Shown here: positions 62,553-64,000 of the stretch, in pieces
How positions within the stretch are numbered: the first letter of the stretch is position 1
Layout: every line of letters starts with the position of its first letter
NCBI GenBank assembly: GCA_910575265.1
Contig: CAJTEA010000006.1
Span: 62,001 to 126,000, forward strand
Direction: 5' to 3'
From: Oscillospiraceae bacterium
GTDB taxonomy: Bacteria; Bacillota; Clostridia; Oscillospirales; Oscillospiraceae
DNA: 64,000 nt
The notes under the pieces: model-generated
The model's input: the letters and a program-made list of their open reading frames with translations, nothing else
The model's database searches: none
Told to the model about the DNA's origin: nothing
Translations under genes and position numbers: made by a program

Positions 62553-63953
62553 ATGAAACGAATTTTGTCTTTTATGCTGGCGGCGCTGCTGCTGGCCGGT
62601 TGCGCCGGTCCCGGCGGGGGCGTGTCCGAGAACAAGACCGCCAGCCCAGGCGCGGAAGGGGGAACCGTGCCTGCAAAAATGAACTATGTCCTGTCCGAGC
62701 CGATTTATCCGGAATTTCCCAAGGAGCCTCAGATGCCGGTGGAGGGCAGCGAGGGGGAGTGGAAGGCATACAGCGAGGCCTATGAAAAGTATATCAACGC
62801 GCTTCATGCCATTCGGGGGGAGAACAGCGGCCTGACGGACAGGCAAAAGGCCACCCTGAACATCTTCGCGGCCAAAAGCACGCCCCTGGCGATTGCGAGC
62901 CACGGGGGGGAGAACGTGGTATACTCCCCATTGTCCCTGTGGTCGGCCCTGGCTATGCTGGCCCAGTGCGCCAGCGGTGACAGCCGTCGGCAGGCGCTGG
63001 ACGCCCTGGGGGCGGAGGACGTGTATGAGCTTCAGGAGGGGGCGTCCCGCGTCTGGCGGACGCTGTACACTGACGACGGCCAGAGCTCCCTGATCCTGAG
63101 CAACTCCATCTGGCTCAATGGCAATCTGCGAGGGACCTATGTTCAGGAGACCCTGGATGTCCTGGCGGAACAGTACTACTCCAGCGCCTACTCCGTGCCC
63201 ATGGGAACGGACGCCGCCGATTCGGCCGTCACCGAATGGGTGAGCAAGCAGACCAACGATCTCATCGGCTCCGGCACCCCGGTTGTGAAAACCAATCCCG
63301 AGACTCTGGCCCTGCTGGCCTCCTCCCTGTACTACAAGGCCGCCTGGACGGAGGAGTTTATGGCCGACCGGACACAGGAGGACACTTTCACCGCCGCTGA
63401 CGGCCAGGAGAGCCAGGTGGACTTTATGCACCAGACCCAGAGCGGCAGCTTCCTGCGCCGGGAGAACTGGCGGGCCGCCCAATTGGGGACAAGCCTGGGG
63501 CGCATTACCTTTGTCCTGCCGGACGAGGGGATTTCCCCGGAATCCCTCCTACAGAATCCGGACTTCCTGTCGGAGCTGGACTTTTCGGCAGAGCATACCG
63601 TGTACGGTGAAGTCCAGTGGTCGGTGCCCAAGTTCGATGTAGATTCCAGCCTGGATCTGATGGACGCCCTGAAAGCCATGGGCGTCACCGACCTGACTGA
63701 TATGGACAGGGCCGACCTGACCGCCCTCACCGACCTGGACGCCTACCTGTCCGAGGCCAAACAGCTGGCCCGGGTGAAGGTGGACGAGGAGGGAGTGGAG
63801 GCCGCCGCCGTCACCATTTTGGAGATTGACGAGTGCTGCGCGCTGCCCCCTGTAGAACCGGAGGTCTGCGTCATGGATCTGGACCGGCCCTTCCTGTTCG
63901 TCATCCGCACCCAGGATGTGCCCCTGTTTATCGGGATCGTGAATCAGGTGTAA
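62553..63953 (+). CDS. Serpin-family lipoprotein
   Basis: 466 residues. Lipoprotein signal MKRILSFMLAALLLAGC with lipobox LAGC. An about 100-residue spacer precedes the serpin fold: AIASHGGENVVYSPLSLWSA, ALAMLAQCASGD, SSLYYKAAWTEEFM. The reactive-loop hinge is KVDEEGVEAAAVTILEID, matching inhibitory serpins, followed by ECCALPPVEPEV and LDRPFLFVIR. It should trap serine or cysteine proteases at the cell surface. ATG 62553 has GGAAGGAG 7 bases upstream. Confidence 0.92.
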   Translation: MKRILSFMLAALLLAGCAGPGGGVSENKTASPGAEGGTVPAKMNYVLSEPIYPEFPKEPQMPVEGSEGEWKAYSEAYEKYINALHAIRGENSGLTDRQKATLNIFAAKSTPLAIASHGGENVVYSPLSLWSALAMLAQCASGDSRRQALDALGAEDVYELQEGASRVWRTLYTDDGQSSLILSNSIWLNGNLRGTYVQETLDVLAEQYYSSAYSVPMGTDAADSAVTEWVSKQTNDLIGSGTPVVKTNPETLALLASSLYYKAAWTEEFMADRTQEDTFTAADGQESQVDFMHQTQSGSFLRRENWRAAQLGTSLGRITFVLPDEGISPESLLQNPDFLSELDFSAEHTVYGEVQWSVPKFDVDSSLDLMDALKAMGVTDLTDMDRADLTALTDLDAYLSEAKQLARVKVDEEGVEAAAVTILEIDECCALPPVEPEVCVMDLDRPFLFVIRTQDVPLFIGIVNQV

Positions 63954-63958
63954 ACGCC

Positions 63959-63990
63959 AGCCCCGGCCGTAAGGCCGGGGCTGTTTGCTT
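63959..63990 (+). terminator. Terminator after serpin gene
   Basis: AGCCCCGGCC / GGCCGGGGCT with GTAA loop, then GTTTGCTTTATTTG. Confidence 0.85.
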
Positions 63991-64000
63991 TATTTGATTG

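Noticed and set aside
1-64000. CRISPR array, rRNA or tmRNA
   Set aside because: No regularly spaced direct repeats and no rRNA or tmRNA landmark sequences were seen.

Overview
The window looks like a chromosomal segment of a GC-rich, spore-forming Gram-positive gut anaerobe of the class Clostridia, most likely Oscillospiraceae (Flavonifractor/Lawsonibacter/Oscillibacter-like). This is inferred from gene content and order, not from a database search. Supporting signs are the IspH-ribosomal protein S1 fusion, the sporulation genes (GerW/YtfJ-type, a SpoIVFA/SpoIVFB-like pair), the Firmicute order ysxC-lon-clpX-clpP-tig, the cdaA-cdaR pair, the scpA-scpB pair, the MEP isoprenoid pathway and the CarD regulator.

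Region 1 (1-35 kb) is dense core genome, almost all on the minus strand. From left to right it holds: cdaR (partial) and cdaA; a cysteine desulfurase-like enzyme with a DUF3343 Se/S-carrier-like protein; ispF and ispD; carD; the ispH-rpsA fusion, plsC and cmk; a small divergent XRE/71-aa gene pair; a BaiN/HI0933-like flavoprotein; an RpiR-type regulator; rluB, a D,D-carboxypeptidase, gerW, a DUF2953 gene, scpB and scpA; ysxC, lon, clpX, clpP and tig; a phosphoesterase and thrC; yraN, rnhB, rbgA and a TPR-like membrane protein; traX on plus; a GNAT acetyltransferase; rplS; a thioesterase; DUF4177; a DUF2344/radical SAM pair; and an M50/M23 sporulation protease pair.

Region 2 (35.06-46.95 kb) is an accessory region that starts at a tRNA-Pro(CGG) gene with a perfect consensus promoter. 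It is a graveyard of mobile DNA. It contains an Uma2-family gene, the C-terminal stub of a tyrosine recombinase, an IS110 transposase tail cut by an intact-looking IS5-type element with a programmed -1 frameshift site, fragments of a VirD4-like coupling protein and possibly a replication protein, a second IS110 fragment, and a flavodoxin pseudogene. Intact cargo includes a CBS-domain protein, a zinc-ribbon peptide, an HTH protein, and a tightly coupled pair of a solute-binding lipoprotein and a chemoreceptor. A phage tail remnant follows on minus: a BppU-like protein, a collar protein with a one-base frameshift, and an XhlA head fused to an IS256-like tail.

Region 3 (46.98-64 kb) is core genome again. 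It holds pheB-hom-lysC (aspartate family amino acids), a class A penicillin-binding protein, a DUF1292 protein, a PrsA-like foldase, an SstT/GltP-type symporter, mntP behind a yybP-ykoY manganese riboswitch, an XpaC-like protein, a VanW protein, a DUF2461 protein, a promoter-to-terminator stretch of apparently structured non-coding RNA (possibly a truncated group II intron), and a serpin lipoprotein. No CRISPR array or rRNA was seen.
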